DNA of 64,000 nucleotides, taken from positions 282,058 to 346,057 of the forward strand of contig MU130662.1 of the NCBI GenBank assembly GCA_015039465.1, in the 5' to 3' direction. Positions 9,404 to 21,586 of the stretch are shown piece after piece. The notes beneath the pieces are model-generated. The model saw only the letters and a program-made list of their open reading frames with translations. It did no database searches and had not been told where the DNA came from. Position numbers and translations under genes: made by a program. Position 1 is the first letter of the stretch. Every line of letters begins with the position of its first letter. Source of the stretch: Phlegmacium glaucopus (taxonomy: Eukaryota > Basidiomycota > Agaricomycetes > Agaricales > Cortinariaceae).

Positions 9404-11803
9404 TGATATGATTGAATTTGCTTTATATGGTAATCAAAGGATTACTATTTTAGGAATTGTCTACAACAAATCCAGAAACCAGTAACTTTTAATGACCAAC
9501 AAACTCTGTTTTTGTGCAAGTTGGGGCTGCCTTGGAAGTATAACCAGTACACTCTTGAATAAAACAGCAATACACTTTTAAAGTCCAAATTGTTCTAGAC
9601 TATGATTCAAGTTTAAAGTCCAAATGTCTCTACATCAGGAAAAATGACTTGTGCCCTAGGCCGTCCTGAAATGTCCTGGGGTGCCCCAGGCAGCTCAGGG
9701 CGCTCAGGTCAAGAGGTCGCCCTGGGGTGCAAGTTACCTATGTATGAAAAGTCTTAGGCTGTCCTGGGGCAACCTGAGGCAACCTGAGAGCGTCCTGAGG
9801 CAACCTGAGAGCGTCCTGAGGCAACCTGAGGCAACCTGAGAGCAATCCTGAGGCAACCTGAGAGCATCCTGAGGCAGCCTTAGTCCCTTTGGATCTGATG
9901 CTAGAAAACATATATAAACCAGATATTTGAGTGGTCTCACACAACAGAATAATAATAATAACAATAAAATTATATTCAATTATTCTAAACATCATATATA
10001 CTAGTAATAAAATAATAATAAAATAGTGATACATAAATATACTAGTATAATACTGGGGAAGTAGGAAATAAGAAAACAAAATTGTGGGTGGTTTATATAT
10101 CTTTTGGATGGCGCACAGACCATTGGTCACATGATCACAGATAAGCATGATTTCAAGCATATGGTGCTGGGTCAGGGTAGATTACATAAATTCCAAAAAA
10201 GGAAATTTTTTAAAGATGGTAGAGAATTGTTTTAGGACCCTGAATATGTTTAAATTATATTAATAGCAGCTCTCCTTATTGAGAAAACTGCAAAATACTT
10301 TCCTGGACGCGGTGGTTAAAGATTTTCTAGCAAAATTCATAAATTCTAAGGGACTCCCAGGGCCTCCTGATGTGATTTGGTCCAGATGGTCAATGCACCA
10401 GGATACACTAAAGGTGTCCTGAGAAAATGGGTGACACTCAAAATTTTACCTGTGCTGCTCTAGGATGTCCTGAGGTGTCCTGGGGTGTCCTGGGGTGTCC
10501 TGGGATGTCCTGAGTAGTGATGTGATACTAACAAATTACCCAAGGCTACCTAGGGCCAAAATCATTTTTCCTGATGTAGACTATGATTCTGATAACAAGT
10601 TTATAGTCCAATTTCTTAGACTATTATATAGTGCTTTTTGATAGAACAAAGGCAAGTCCCTATAGGATTTAATATCCTTTGTCTATATGATAACCAATTT
10701 TGGTAATTCAAAGACAAGCCCCTTTAGGGTTTAATATTCTTTGACTATCCACAACAAATGATTTAAAGTCCCAAAGGCAGACTATGAAACAGCTTTATAG
10801 TACAAGGATTTCTCCTCAGACTCTGACAAAGGATTTAATATCCTTGCTTCCAAGACAAGTCCCTAAAGGATTTAATATTCTTGGTTTACACAGAACAAAG
10901 GTAAGCCCCTTTAGGATTTAATACCCTTTGAACTGAGTGAAGCAAAGCAAGTCCACTTGTAATTCCAATTCTAACTTGTGCCAATTCAGAGCGCTGAAAC
11001 TTGGGAAAGAAAGGAAGAGTGCAAATTCACTAATTTTACTGGTGCTTTCTAGTTACTTTTATACATAAATGAGAAACAAAATTAGGTAAGAGTCTGTGAT
11101 GTCATGTCTATGTTTTATGATTACTGATGATTTTATGATGTCATGTCTTGTTTTTAGATGATAAATCATTGTTTTATGATGTCATGTCTTGTTTCTAGAT
11201 GACTGATCATTGTTTTATGATGTCAGGTCTTGCTTCTAGATGATAAATCATTGTTTTATGAGGTCATATGTTTCATAATGTCACATTGTCACAATTGTGA
11301 CAAAAATGTTACAAAATGTTACAAAATGTCACATATGTCACATGATGTCACATGATGTCACATGGTATCACATGGTATCACATGGTATCACATGATATCA
11401 CATGCTTCATTATTGTAGGACCTTTTATTGATATTTTACTTACTGATGTTATCCTTAGGACTTGTATAACAATCCTTCATAGTTGTAGACTTGATAGTTA
11501 CTTTAGATTGCAAGTAGTTCATTTGACCATTATGGATTTTTGTATGGTTAGAGTCTGAACTTTTTGTAGTGTTATTTAACAGTATGATAAATAGATCAAT
11601 TCAGATCATAGTTATCTGCTGCTTTAACATTTAATACTATGCAATTTCCAGTTTAATCAACAAGTGTAGTCACCACTTTTGACCCTTACAGTATCAATTT
11701 GTAGATTAATTCATGGTTTTATCATTGATCTTTTTGATTCAATTGAAGAATAATATTATGAAAAATTGAATAATCCATAGGTATTCAACTTTCAGTCCTA
11801 TCA
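9404..11803 (-). mobile_element. Solo LTR-like insertion with TGAT...ATCA ends (copy R)
   Basis: This is an inverted homologue of 4617-5976. On the plus strand it starts TGATATGATTG and ends GTCCTATCA. Flanks are gcat (9400-9403) and gtgt (11804-11807), both one CpG change from gcgt, the duplication of copy L. After removing the nested TIR element (9633-10576 plus TA) it is ~1.45 kb. It sits in the LINE 3' UTR. It contains expanded ATGATGTCATG and CACATGGTATCA words (11090-11400). Confidence 0.78.
9633..10576. mobile_element. Non-autonomous TIR element with GTCCTG-word arms, copy 1
   Basis: Terminal inverted repeats CATCAGGAAAAATGAC / ATCATTTTTCCTGATG, flanked by TA on both sides (9631-9632, 10577-10578), fit a TA-target DNA transposon such as Tc1/mariner. 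Length is 944 bp. The left arm (9660-9890) is a tandem of GTCCTGAGGCAACCTGAG words; the right arm (10455-10515) repeats GTCCTGGGGT. The AT-rich core has no convincing protein. It lies within LTR copy R. The second copy at 17327 is nearly identical, so both moved recently. Confidence 0.85.
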
Positions 11804-11881
11804 GTGTTATCCGTCCTGGTCGTCATCTATGGTTATTCAGAACTTAGACACGTCACCTAGCGTTGAGCGAAGCCATCCCGT

Positions 11882-12386
11882 TCATCCCACAAACCTGAGT
11901 AGCTCGCTCATACCGTCCTTGTTGGACAGTATCGCTCGAAGGTCTCTTGATTGACGCCCCAATTTGGTGTCCAGCGAGTGTCTCTCGTAGTCGTAGCTGG
12001 GACATTCGAATAGAAAGTGGGTTACTGTCTCGGCAATGTCGACATGCCTGATGTTCTTGCAACTAGTGCAGTACTTGGTGTTGGCTTTCCCAATGCGGTT
12101 GAGGTAGGCCTTAAGCGGCAAGTGGTTTGATCGTATCTGGAATAGGAGGCTGCACTGGGCCTGTGTGAGCCCATGCTGCATCGACCGGAACTTGTCATAG
12201 GGAAATCCAGGGTCTATCACCTCCATCCTACCCCTTCTCGGCGACGCTGCCCATTTCTCCTTCCAGTCCGTCCTGAACTTAGATGCCATCTGCTCCTTTA
12301 ACAGCTCCGCGTTTAGAGGCAGGCATCGTCTGAGTGTCTTTGGGAGATGCGTGGTCAGTGAGGTCAATCCATTAGCAGCTAGCCGT
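11882..12386 (-). pseudogene. LINE ORF2, C-terminal region with CCHC-type motif
   Basis: Read on the minus strand from 12386: YQRLAANGLTSLTTHLPKTL, a basic segment, then KYCTSCKN...HFLFECPSY, the zinc-binding end typical of fungal and insect LINE RT proteins, and the stop near 11882. The N-terminal residues that an ORF call adds upstream of 12386 come from the LTR fragment, not the LINE. Minus-strand 3' UTR follows to 11808. Confidence 0.8.
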
Positions 12387-13175
12387 TGATACACTGTCAG
12401 TACGCTAGGTGCTGTACTAACTGAGGTGTGATGCGGCTCGGGGCTTCGGTGGCCTAAACACTGAGTCAAGTGTATGCAGAAAGGTTCCAACTAAGGTAGG
12501 GCGACGGGATATGAGATGAGCGAAATGAGGAGCGATGTAATGACAAAAGGGCGACGAAGTAACGAAGTGGCGACGCAGTGACGAAGGGGAGATGCAGTGA
12601 CGAAGGGGGCGACGCAGTGACGAAGTATAGTCGCTGTATGGGCGACTCGCAGTAAAACGCAATGAAACAAAGGTGAACGACGAGAGAGAGACAATGACAA
12701 GACTTAATTCTATACTCTGGGGAGAGGGGCGAATACTTTCTTATTATCCTTTGTAACTAAATTACAGGAGGTTTTTATAGTAGGTAGAGGAGATCACATG
12801 GCTAAGTTGCACATGTGTATCTATAAAACAAATCAAAACGATGAAACAGGAGTCCAAGAGGGACTAGGCAAAATGGGGAGACAAAACATCAGGGATAGTG
12901 GGCGATAAATGAAAGAGGACCGGTCGTCGCTCCGAGGGCCGGCAGGAGACATGTGGTATAGAGAGGCGATCAAGGAGCGATGGTAGATGTATCAAAAATA
13001 AAGGAAACAAAGTGTTTGAGGTAACCGAAGAGAAATAAAAGAATATAAATGATCAGCGACCCAAAATACCCAATGGTGTTAAGGAACTTCTCGATCCGGT
13101 GATTGTCGCTGGATAGGGGTGACTGGTAGGGTAGCAACGACGATTCGACACAGAACGATTTGGTGTAGCGTAAGG
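12387..13175 (-). mobile_element. Fragment of LTR-like family E inside the LINE
   Basis: This block is the inverse of 40693-41478 with high identity. Its end at 12387 (TGATACACTGTCAG) is a true element terminus, flanked by ccgt (12383-12386). The other end at 13175 is a break, where LINE RT sequence resumes. On the minus strand a TATAAAAACCTCC box lies near 12779-12767, followed by a region of GTCACTGCGTCGCC-type repeats (12530-12630). Confidence 0.8.
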
Positions 13176-14040
13176 ATCAGGCAGAAGTCTACCTTTTTCG
13201 ACCATCCACATGATGTTTTCCACCAATATGGCTGTAAAGACTTTACCCATTGTGCAAAGCAGCGCAATTGGCCTATGAGCCTTTGGGATTTCGTAGTTGG
13301 GTTTCCCCAGTTTCCGTAGTACAATAGTCGTGAACTCCTTCTAGGAGTCGACATATGTTCCCAATCTAAGCGCACCCTGGTAGATTTGCATAAGATATTC
13401 CTCTATGATGTCGACCGTCTTTTGAAGAACAATGTTTGGTATGCCGTCCGGGCCGCTAGCTTTGAACGGGGAAAGCCTGTTTATCTGCTGATGTAGCTGA
13501 TGTTCGGAGATGGGAGGTGGGTCTGGTAATGGGAGCGGGTAGTCAAAACCTTCTGGTACCGACGATTGCTCAGGCTTGGGAGGAAAGAATAGCGATGTTA
13601 GAGCTTTCACCTTATCTTCGTTTGAGCTGGCCTCCTTGATGGAGCCATTGTCAGTTCTGACTTTGAGCGTCGGTATGTGGGACTTTCCACCATCGCCTAC
13701 CGGTTCTCTGAGGTATCCATTGGCCGTCCAGAGATTGTGGTCCACTGCTTCTTCTAAGAAGTTGGTCCAGTGCTGTCTCTTCGCTTCAATGATGGCTTCA
13801 CCATACTCTCTTGCCAAAGTTTTTCGTTCCTCGTGGCAAGGGTGGTCAGGCACTGCTCTATGCTTCATACATGATCTACTTAGCTGGTTCACCCGTCTTT
13901 TGAGCCGCTGTAGGTCACCATTCCACCATCTTTTTGAGTAAGGACATGGCTTGTTGACCCTGATCTTCTCCTGTATTGTCTTCTGTAGGACTAGGGTGAG
14001 ATCTGTTGCCGCCTGCTGTAGCTCGTTATCCGATACTAAG
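13176..14040 (-). pseudogene. LINE ORF2, N-terminal part of the reverse transcriptase
   Basis: After the frameshift the frame reads PYSKRWWNGDLQRLKRRVN, then the RT opening FKASGPDGIPNIVLQK, LGTYVDS, a TAG stop where Trp is expected, and FTTIVLRKLGKPNYEIPKAHRPIALLCTMGK (spread over 13220-13345). It breaks off after EKGRLLPD at 13176. Everything from there to the C-terminal zinc region is missing, including the catalytic FxDD motif, and is replaced by part of an LTR. Deletion must have taken both LINE and LTR sequence. Confidence 0.85.
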
Positions 14041-14973
14041 AAAGAAGGTGGGGGGGATTCCTGTTAGGTTTTCTTGGAGCTGCTCTCGAAACACTTCCCA
14101 GTCAGCTATTCTAAAGTTATAAGAGGGCTGTACCACCGTTCGTTCCTGTGGAATGTCAATGATCATGACTATCGGAAGATGATCAGTGCATGGTGGTTGA
14201 AGGAACGCGTCAATGTCACAGCGCCTGACATGGTTTATCAAGCCCTCACTGCACCAGACGTTGTCCGGTCTTGTGTAGCGGTTCGTTACCATATGCTTCA
14301 ATGTTGACAAACCTTTTGGCAGGGCCATCACCATGCCTTTGTCAGCGACCAGACGGATCAGTACCTCTGCATCCCTCAGAGCCTGGGGAGTGAACAGCCG
14401 GTCGTCCTCATTGTTATCCCATAGCGGGTGATGTTGGTTGAAGTCTCCTCCCCATAGAAGCATGTCGCCGTCATTGCTCAGTAACTGTTGTCGCTCCTCG
14501 TGAATAAACCGCTTCAACCGCGAGAGCGATCTTGAGTGGTTACAATCGTTATAAATGTTGAAAATTGTGAGTCGGCCGTCTGAGGTTTTAATTTGGATTG
14601 CTGTAATGTTGTTATTGCCGGAGATGTTTAGGGCCTTCCAGGAGTTCATAGATAGTTTGCTGTTAACCCAAATAACTGATTGCAGCTGTTCCGTGTTTTC
14701 GAGGTATCTGTCCTGGGGTGAAATGTTTGAGAATCCGTTTGGCGTCCTCATGTGGCCTAGAGCTGTAATATAAGGTTCTTGAATTAGTAGAATGTCCCAG
14801 TGGTCGCCCAGAGGTCCATTTATTAGGTCGAGGTGGGCTTTCTGCGAGTTGTTTAAATTAAGTTGAAAAATCCGTAGTCTATTCAGCGGCTGTTCCTGTA
14901 CTCTGTTCATGTAAAGGATGGGGGGGGGAGAGACATTTTTGTCAGCGAACATGGGGAATGCAACAGGGGACAT
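14026..14973 (-). pseudogene. LINE ORF2, apurinic-endonuclease-like domain
   Basis: The frame starts MSPVAFPMFADK and shows the exonuclease-endonuclease-phosphatase motifs in order: FQLNLNN (Asn), LLIQEPY (Glu), WGGDFNQHHPLWD (Asp and Asn) and CTDHLPIVM (Asp-His). The domain nicks target DNA for target-primed reverse transcription. It is uninterrupted to about 14040, where a frameshift in a C-rich run (GGAATCCCCCCACC on the coding strand) separates it from the RT part. The shift makes ORF2 a pseudogene. Confidence 0.88.
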
Positions 14974-14990
14974 GTAAGATAACGCATTGC

Positions 14991-16611
14991 TTAGCTGAGT
15001 TCCGACGGGCGCAAACCAACTTGGTGGAGTTCTGCCTGTGCGTTCGGGTCCTGGGTGGAACCTCCGTCTTGCTGAGGTCTTCCTTCCATGGGTTGTGCCT
15101 TTTCAAATCTTAGCTGTTGCTGCCTGAGTTGCTGTGAGCCCGTCTTGGTGATTAGCGGAGTCTGCTCCCTTGGGTCCGGGAGAGCCCATCGCTCCTGCCT
15201 GGGTGGTTCTGAGGCCCAGGTCCAGGGCTCCTGCGAGGGGTAGAATGGGAGGCCGTTCTCTGGATGCTTGAGATCGAACTCCCTGCATTTCCTTGCGAAA
15301 GTGGGGCAGCTTCTCGCCCAGCTTGGATGGCCATTGACGCCGCATGAAACACAGTGCTGCTTATCCGGGTCTAGGCAGTTACTGGTTCTATGGCCTTCCT
15401 TACCGCAGGTGCCGCAGATGTCTGTTTTCTTAACACATTCCGCCGCAACATGATTCCAACCCTGGCACTTGAGGCAGCATATAGGCTCCTTTTTGTACTT
15501 GGCGACCAATACCCGTTTGCTGCATATTATGAGTCCACCTGCTTTTGCCCTGTTAGCTGCGTCTGGGTTAGAAAAGGTCAGCACCAGGTGTCCGCATGTC
15601 TGCGTAGCCCTCCGTCTATTTGGCGGCTTGGCCCATCAGATTTTAGTCAGGTCTCCATCCTGCATCCCATTTACCTCCTCAATTTCCGTGACGTGATCTG
15701 AATTTGCTGTGTTGAGGTGTAACAGGACGTAGTATGCAATAACGGGGTGGCTCCGCTTCTTGATGCAGGCACCTCGACCCAGGGTACCTAGAGCTGTAAT
15801 GAAGTCGTCAAACTTGTTCTGTTGGGCAAACCACTTAGCCCCTTCATCCGTGAGGAATTCGCCTAGTAAGCCTTTATTTGCCAGCTGTTCCACAGACTGG
15901 ATCCTGTGGACTGTAGCGCTGCCTCCAGCCCCAACAATAGCCTCGTTGAACCTTTTGACGATATCAGCTTGGCTGAGCTCTCTCGTATCCGAATCCACAG
16001 GAAAGTCCAGGAGGAACTGTCGAGCCTGCTAGAATCCTTGGGTCAGCGTTGACCGGGGCCGGATTGTTGCTGAGGAGGGCTTCTTTGTACGTCTTGGACG
16101 TGGTGGAGGCGAGTCCCTTCATAGCTTCAGTGACTGTGGCTAGATGCTTACCCATTTCATTCTCCATTGTAGTGAGGAAATGACCTGTTAACGTTTTAAG
16201 TTCATCGTTCATGTATGCCAATTGGTCGTTCACCGCGTCTCTAGCCTTTGCGGCTATTGCTTCCTCCTCCATTTCGTCTAACATGTAAGCTGCTGCTTGT
16301 ATGGCCTCGACCGCCTCTCTTGGTATCTTATCGATCGCTGCTATCTGGTGTAGAGTAGCTGCCAAGGTCGTGGTGGTCACCGGATGACCCTCTGGTACGA
16401 AGAGGAGCCTTTTTTCCAAGAATCTTCTAGCAGCTGCAGCGTTGTCAACCACATTAGGCTGGGAGTAGTCGATGATGGGGGAGGGAGTCCGTATGTTTGC
16501 CTCGCTACCGTCCCTTGCATTTGTGAGGGCGCTTCTATTATGTGTCACTGGTATTTTTACTTTTTTCTGTATGGTTTTGCCCGACATCAGTGTTTTGGGT
16601 GCGAAGTTCAT
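14991..16611 (-). pseudogene. LINE ORF1: gag-like protein with three zinc knuckles, frameshifted
   Basis: From ATG at 16611 (MNFAPKTLMSGKTIQKK) the frame runs to ~16025, where one base change shifts it to the frame of 15998-15636 (DSDTRELSQADIVKRF) and again to the frame ending at 14991. The final part has three CCHC knuckles: CLKCQGWNHVAAEC, CGTCGKEGHRTSNC and CVSCGVNGHPSWARSC, followed by a Gln/Pro-rich tail. LINE ORF1 proteins bind element RNA and act as chaperones in the RNP. Two frameshifts make this copy non-functional. Confidence 0.85.
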
Positions 16612-16659
16612 CTTTAATGACGAAGATTAAGGGGGGTATTTGAGTAAAGATAAGCTACC

Positions 16660-17324
16660 ATATGGAAGATTACTACACGCTCTCTTGTTGTCCCAGCAGG
16701 ACGCGCTTACCTTACCAGTTTGGAATCCATGCTCGGTCTATGTAACGACTGTCCTTTCATTCCATACTCACCAGTTAAGGGCATCACTTACGAGCTCGCT
16801 TGGTGGTCCTCAAGACTTTCCCAACCTGTCGTCTCCAGACCAATTCCTGAGCTAGTCTCCCTCATCAACCTCAATGCCTTCTCAGATGCAAGTTCTGGCA
16901 TCGGCATTAGCATCGTCATCCAAGGAAAATGGAGAGCTTGGCGCCTCATTCTGGGCTGGCAGACCCTTGATGGCTCATGAGATATTGGATGGGCCAAAGC
17001 AGTCAGTTTTGAACTTCTCATCAGGACCATTGCACGGTTTGTTGGTGTTAGCGGACACTTTAGGGCATACAGTGACAACAAGGGAGTCGTCGAGGGGTGG
17101 CAAAATAATAGAAGCAAGAGCAAAACTATCAATGGAGTATTCCATCGCATCCACTTATTCCTCGAAGACTTTGGATATGCTTTCTCTGTTCACACAGCCT
17201 ACGTACCCAGTAAGTCCAACCCAGCAGATCCTCCTTCAAGAGGTATCTACCCCCCCCGGCCGAATTGCTCCTACCCAAGATCCATCTCCCATCTGATCTC
17301 AACAGGTTCATTATTGACTCTACC
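16660..17324 (+). pseudogene. DIRS RT C-terminus and RNase H
   Basis: Joined to 8967 the coding frame continues KLYGR-LLHALL, shifts by one base just after, and gives VVPAGRAYLTSLE, then INLNAFSDASSGIGISIVI (RNase H first Asp), FELLIRTIARFVG, AYSDNKGVVEGW (DNK, second Asp), and AYVPSKSNPADPPSRG. The order fits the RNase H domain of DIRS elements. A stop near 16978 (GS, stop, DIGWAK) breaks the domain. The gene is then interrupted by the TIR element at 17325. Confidence 0.85.
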
Positions 17325-17326
17325 TA

Positions 17327-18272
17327 CATCAGGAAAAATGACTTCTGCCCTAGGCTGTCCTGAAATGTCCTGGGGTGCCCCAGGCAGCTCAGGGTGCTCA
17401 GGTCAAGAGGTCGCCCTGGGGTGCAAGTTACCTATGTATGAAAAGTCTTAGGCTGTCCTGGGGCAACCTGAGGCAACCTGAGAGCGTCCTGAGGCAACCT
17501 GAGAGCGTCCTGAGGCAACCTGAGGCAACCTGAGAGCATCCTGAGGCAACCTGAGAGCAACCTGAGGCAGCCTTAGTCCCTTTGGATCTGATGCTAGAAA
17601 ACATATATAAACCAGATATTTGAGTGGTCTCACACAACAGAATAATAATAATAACAATAAAATTATATTCAATTATTCTAAACATCATATATAGTACTAG
17701 TAATAAAATAATAATAAAATAGTGATACATAAATATACTAGTATAATACTGGGGAAGTAGGAAATAAGAAAACAAAATTGTGGGTGGTTTATATATCTTT
17801 TGGATGGCGCACAGACCATTGGTCACATGATCACAGATAAGCATGATTTCAAGCATATGGTGCTGGGTCAGGGTAGATTACATAAATTCCAAAAAAGGAA
17901 ATTTTTTAAAGATGGTAGAGAATTGTTTTAGGACCCTGAATATGTTTAAATTATATTAATAGCAGCTCTCCTTATTGAGAAAACTGCAAAATACTTTTTT
18001 GGACGCAGCGGTTAAAGATTTTCTAGCAAAATTCATAAATTCTAAGGGACTCCCAGGGCCTCCTGATGTGATTTGGTCCAGATGGTCAATGCACCAGGAT
18101 ACACTAAAGGTGTCCTGAGAAAATGGGTGACACTCAAAATTTTACCTGTGCTGCTCTAGGATGTCCTGAGGTGTCCTGAGGTGCCCTGGGGTGTCCTGGG
18201 GTGTCCTGAGTAGTGATGTGATACTAACAAATTACCCAAGGCTACCTAGGGCCAAAATCATTTTTCCTGATG
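17327..18272. mobile_element. Non-autonomous TIR element with GTCCTG-word arms, copy 2
   Basis: Near-identical to 9633-10576, with the same CATCAGGAAAAATGA ends and TA duplication (17325-17326, 18273-18274). It is inserted in DIRS coding sequence: removing it and one TA joins LLTLPT to PTVLQNS in frame, which proves the borders. The word arrays differ from copy 1 by a few units. Confidence 0.88.
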
Positions 18273-18802
18273 TACCCCTACAGTTCTACAGAACTCCATC
18301 TCCTCCGTGAGGGCCGCTACCCCCCTGCCGTTGCACAACGCATTGTCGACTCTTTCAGGAGTGCTGATGCCCACAACTAGCCAGCTTATACTACCGGTGA
18401 TGAATCCCCCCTTTTCATTCCCCACCCCTTTCCCTTGTCCTCCTGACATCGCTAATTCACGCTTTTCAGCCACTATCGATGTCACCCTGTCTTCCACATC
18501 CTCGAGACACATTAGATATCGCTCTGACCTTACCCCTTCACTCTCGGACTTATGCCCACACTGCCCAGCTCGTGACTGTCTTTGTCTCTGGAAACCACTC
18601 TTTTCTCAATCGGCACCGGTAGATGGCCATTCGCTTGAAATCACTGAGGCCGACTTAGACCGTGTCATAACGGTCATCAACACTTCATGGCAGCCCTCCA
18701 CTTGTGAAGCTTATGGTGCCGGTCTCCTTGTTTTCCATGTGTTTTGTGATCTGCGGAGCATTCCAGAGGCTCAGCACTGTCCTGCCCTTCCCTTACTTAT
18801 GT

Positions 18803-19796
18803 CAAGACTTTACACTCACCCACCAGTCCGATCGGACTCCGAGTAATCCGATCGGAATCCGAGTAGTCCGAGTAAAAACATCAAAAGTCCGAGTTCAGTC
18901 CGAGTCAGTCCGAGTTCAGTCCGAGTTCAGTCCGAGCTGAGTCCGAGCTGAGTCCGAGTCCAAGTAAAAATTACTTGGACTCGGACTCAGCTTGGACTCA
19001 GCTCGGACTGAACTCGGACTGCATCAGAAAAAATGATTTTGACACCTTTAGTGCATCCTGGTGCATTGACCATCTGGATCAAATCACATCAGATCTGAGA
19101 AAATAGAGACCTACTAGCTACTTCTGTTAAGGTTTGGTTAAGGTTTGGTTAAGGTTTGGGTTAAGGTTTGGTTAGGGTTTTATTAAGGTTAGGGAGGTAT
19201 ATAGTTTCCATTCTGCTCAGATCTGCTCAGAATGCCTGCCAAATCTGCTCAGATCTGATCAGATCTGGTGGATCACAGCAAAGACCTCAAATTTTCATAT
19301 AGAATGTTTAACTGCCGCGTCCAGGAAAGTATTTTGCAATTTTCTCAATAAGGAGAGCTGCTATTAATAGAATTTAAACATATTCAGGGTCCTAAAACAA
19401 TTCTCTACCATTTTTAAAAATTTTCCTTTTTTGGAATCTTATGTAATCTACTCTGACCCACCATATGCTTGAAATCATGCTTATCTGTGATCATGTGACC
19501 AATGGTCTGTGTGGGAAGAGGACAAACATGGGTACAAACATGGGTACAAACAAGTAGTCTAAGCAATTTACTTGGACTAAGTCTGTGTAAGTCCAATCAG
19601 AATCCGATCGGAATCCGATGACACACAGTCCGATCAGATTCCGAGTAGTCCGAGCAATTTACTCGGACTGAACTCGGACTGGGCTTGGACTCAAAATTTG
19701 AAAATGGCTGGTGCTCCAGCCAAATTTGAGTCCGATCGGACTCCGATTAGTCTGATCGGAATCCGATCGGAATTAGTGGCTTAGTGTAAAGACCTC
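18803..19796. mobile_element. hAT-like non-autonomous element with TCCGAG-word arms
   Basis: An 8-bp duplication acttatgt (18795-18802 and 19797-19804) flanks imperfect TIRs containing GACTTTACACTCA / TTAGTGTAAAGAC. Excision joins LPLLM to LTFISSC in the recombinase frame, confirming the borders. Both arms are built of GTCCGAG and CCGATCGGA words (18825-19020 and 19580-19770). The core holds GGTTTGGTTAA repeats (19130-19190) and a diverged inverted piece of the GTCCTG element (19020-19520, with GCATCAGAAAAAATGA at its edge). Confidence 0.85.
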
Positions 19797-20028
19797 ACTT
19801 ATGTTGACCTTCATTTCCAGCTGCGCTGGTTCGTACTCTGGAAAAACTCTTGCAAACTATTTTTATGCTATCCGAGCATGGCATGTGTTACATGGTGCTC
19901 CATGGTTAATGAATACAGCTGAAATGAAAGCAGCCCTCGATGGGGCTACTCTCCTGGCCCCACCTACATTGAAGAGGCCAAAACGAGTCCCATTCACTAC
20001 CCACATCATCATCTCAATCATATCGTGT

Positions 20029-21330
20029 TGATAGGATCCATATGACCTTTAGGTTCGTAAACAGGTTATTTTTGCAGTTTAACAACTTCGCAGTATATGC
20101 GGATACCTCGCGGGTACCAGTTTCGTTCGCATCATCATTTGCAATTCTCGCACATCCTTCGCATCTTGCACAACATACTATAATCCTCGCATAACCTTTG
20201 CACATCACTTCTACAACCTTCGTGACTATCCAACGCACCCTCATTCCTCTTCGCACTTCATACTGTGATGTCGTAGTATGTACTACGGTAGAAATGATAT
20301 TTTTAAAGTGCGAGAGTTTTAAGAGGGATCGGCCTGTCTCTAGTTCAAGCAAGGGGTTTCGGGTGATTTGTGTTTTAGATAGCACAAGCCTTCCTCGGTA
20401 ACGGACTTTCGTTACTCCGAGTAGCTTACTTGTGTTTTCTTTATAGAAATTGAGGTAGGACTCGTAATATGAATCCTTTGAGAATGAAATTGAGGGGAGG
20501 TAATCAACTAATTTATTACGGTACAAAAGTCCAGTATTTAAGCAAAATAGGACAATGAGAGAAATTGTGTGTGGCATACACTAAATACAACGTGTTTCGT
20601 TGGGCCGTCTGGTGGCCCTATCCCATTCCGGTAATATCTTATGGGTCCATTGTTCAACAGTAAAGGAATTACTTTCCTTACAATACTTTGACATATCTTC
20701 AACTCTCTCTATCAATACTGGACTTAGCCATTTCTTTCCTTCGCAACCACACCTTCGCACAGCTTCTCTTTAATCTCGCGGTCTTTCACGGCTTGCATAC
20801 ACATCCCTTTCACTGGTTTGATCATGGTCTGTGTTGTTTTCAACTTACTTTCTTTTAACTTTCTATATATATTATTATTTTATCATCTCCTTCAAAACAG
20901 GAGGTCATTCAACTGACCTCCTTACTCATCACTTCTATTATTATTCTATCTCCTATTTCTTTGTTACCAAACTACTGGGCCCATGTGACTTCGCATTAGC
21001 TCAATTTTTACATTACTGTTTCGCATATCCGCACCTGGCTAGCTTGTTGCTCTTGTATTAAGTACCTGTAGCAAGTAGGAGGGAAGGTGAACAAGAGACA
21101 GCCAGAGTTTTGATCCCATAAGCTTTGCAGCAACATTCTAAGTCAATAGTCTCATCCTTTAAGCTACTTCGCGTACTGCGTTATCATTCGCGAGCTTCGC
21201 TATCTTCGCGGTCTACTCATCTTGTGTATTTCAATACCGCAAACTTCTCTTTAATTCTATCGAGGAAATCTACATTAACCCCTCCAAACTATGTTACTAC
21301 TTGCGGTCTGATCCCACCGCAGGTACATCA
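20029..21330 (+). mobile_element. Solo LTR-like insertion with TGAT...ATCA ends (family D)
   Basis: Starts TGATAGGATCC and ends AGGTACATCA, flanked by gtgt (20025-20028) and gcgt (21331-21334). Excision restores ISIIS-RLDLTKP in the DIRS recombinase. It is 1302 bp, AT-rich and T-rich on the plus strand, with no coding potential. It shares only end structure and length with copy L, so it is a separate family with the same terminal rule. Confidence 0.82.
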
Positions 21331-21586
21331 GCGTCTCGACTTAACCAAGCCCTTGGATGCAGCAGTGCTTGCTTGCCTCACCACCACATTTTATTCAGCA
21401 GCACAACTTGGTGAATTCACAGTCACATCTCTAAAAGCCTTCAACCCGGCCCATCATGTCAAGCCTTCTGATATTAGGAATGACCAAGATAGGCACGGCT
21501 TTTGAGTCACCGTTTTCGCTCTTCCTTGGACCAAGACCTCTCCTAATGGAGAGGATGTCTACTGGTCCACTCAAGAAGGCACTTCT

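Larger units (their letters stand above)
8968..16659 (-). mobile_element. Tad-like LINE inserted in the DIRS RT gene, itself interrupted
   Basis: A 12-bp target duplication, atatggaagatt, lies at 8956-8967 and 16660-16671. The left end is a run of T, the poly(A) end of a minus-strand LINE. Reading from 16659 down: gag-like ORF with three CCHC knuckles, APE-type endonuclease, start of the RT, then (after an LTR-E fragment at 12387-13175) the C-terminal CCHC-type region, and a 3' UTR split by the solo LTR 9404-11803. Order and motifs match the Tad clade of fungal LINEs. The RT catalytic core is deleted, so the copy is inactive. Confidence 0.88.

Noticed and set aside
9734..10160. Leucine/glutamine-rich ORFs (also 17428-17856) as a protein of the TIR element
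   Set aside because: They are translations of the GTCCTGAGGCAACC word array; both frames are repetitive and no transposase motif is present.
4617..11803. 4617-5976 and 9404-11803 as the inverted terminal repeats of the DIRS element
   Set aside because: They are inverted homologues flanking gag and RT, but each has its own complete ends and target duplication, and the right one lies inside the LINE. They are independent insertions.
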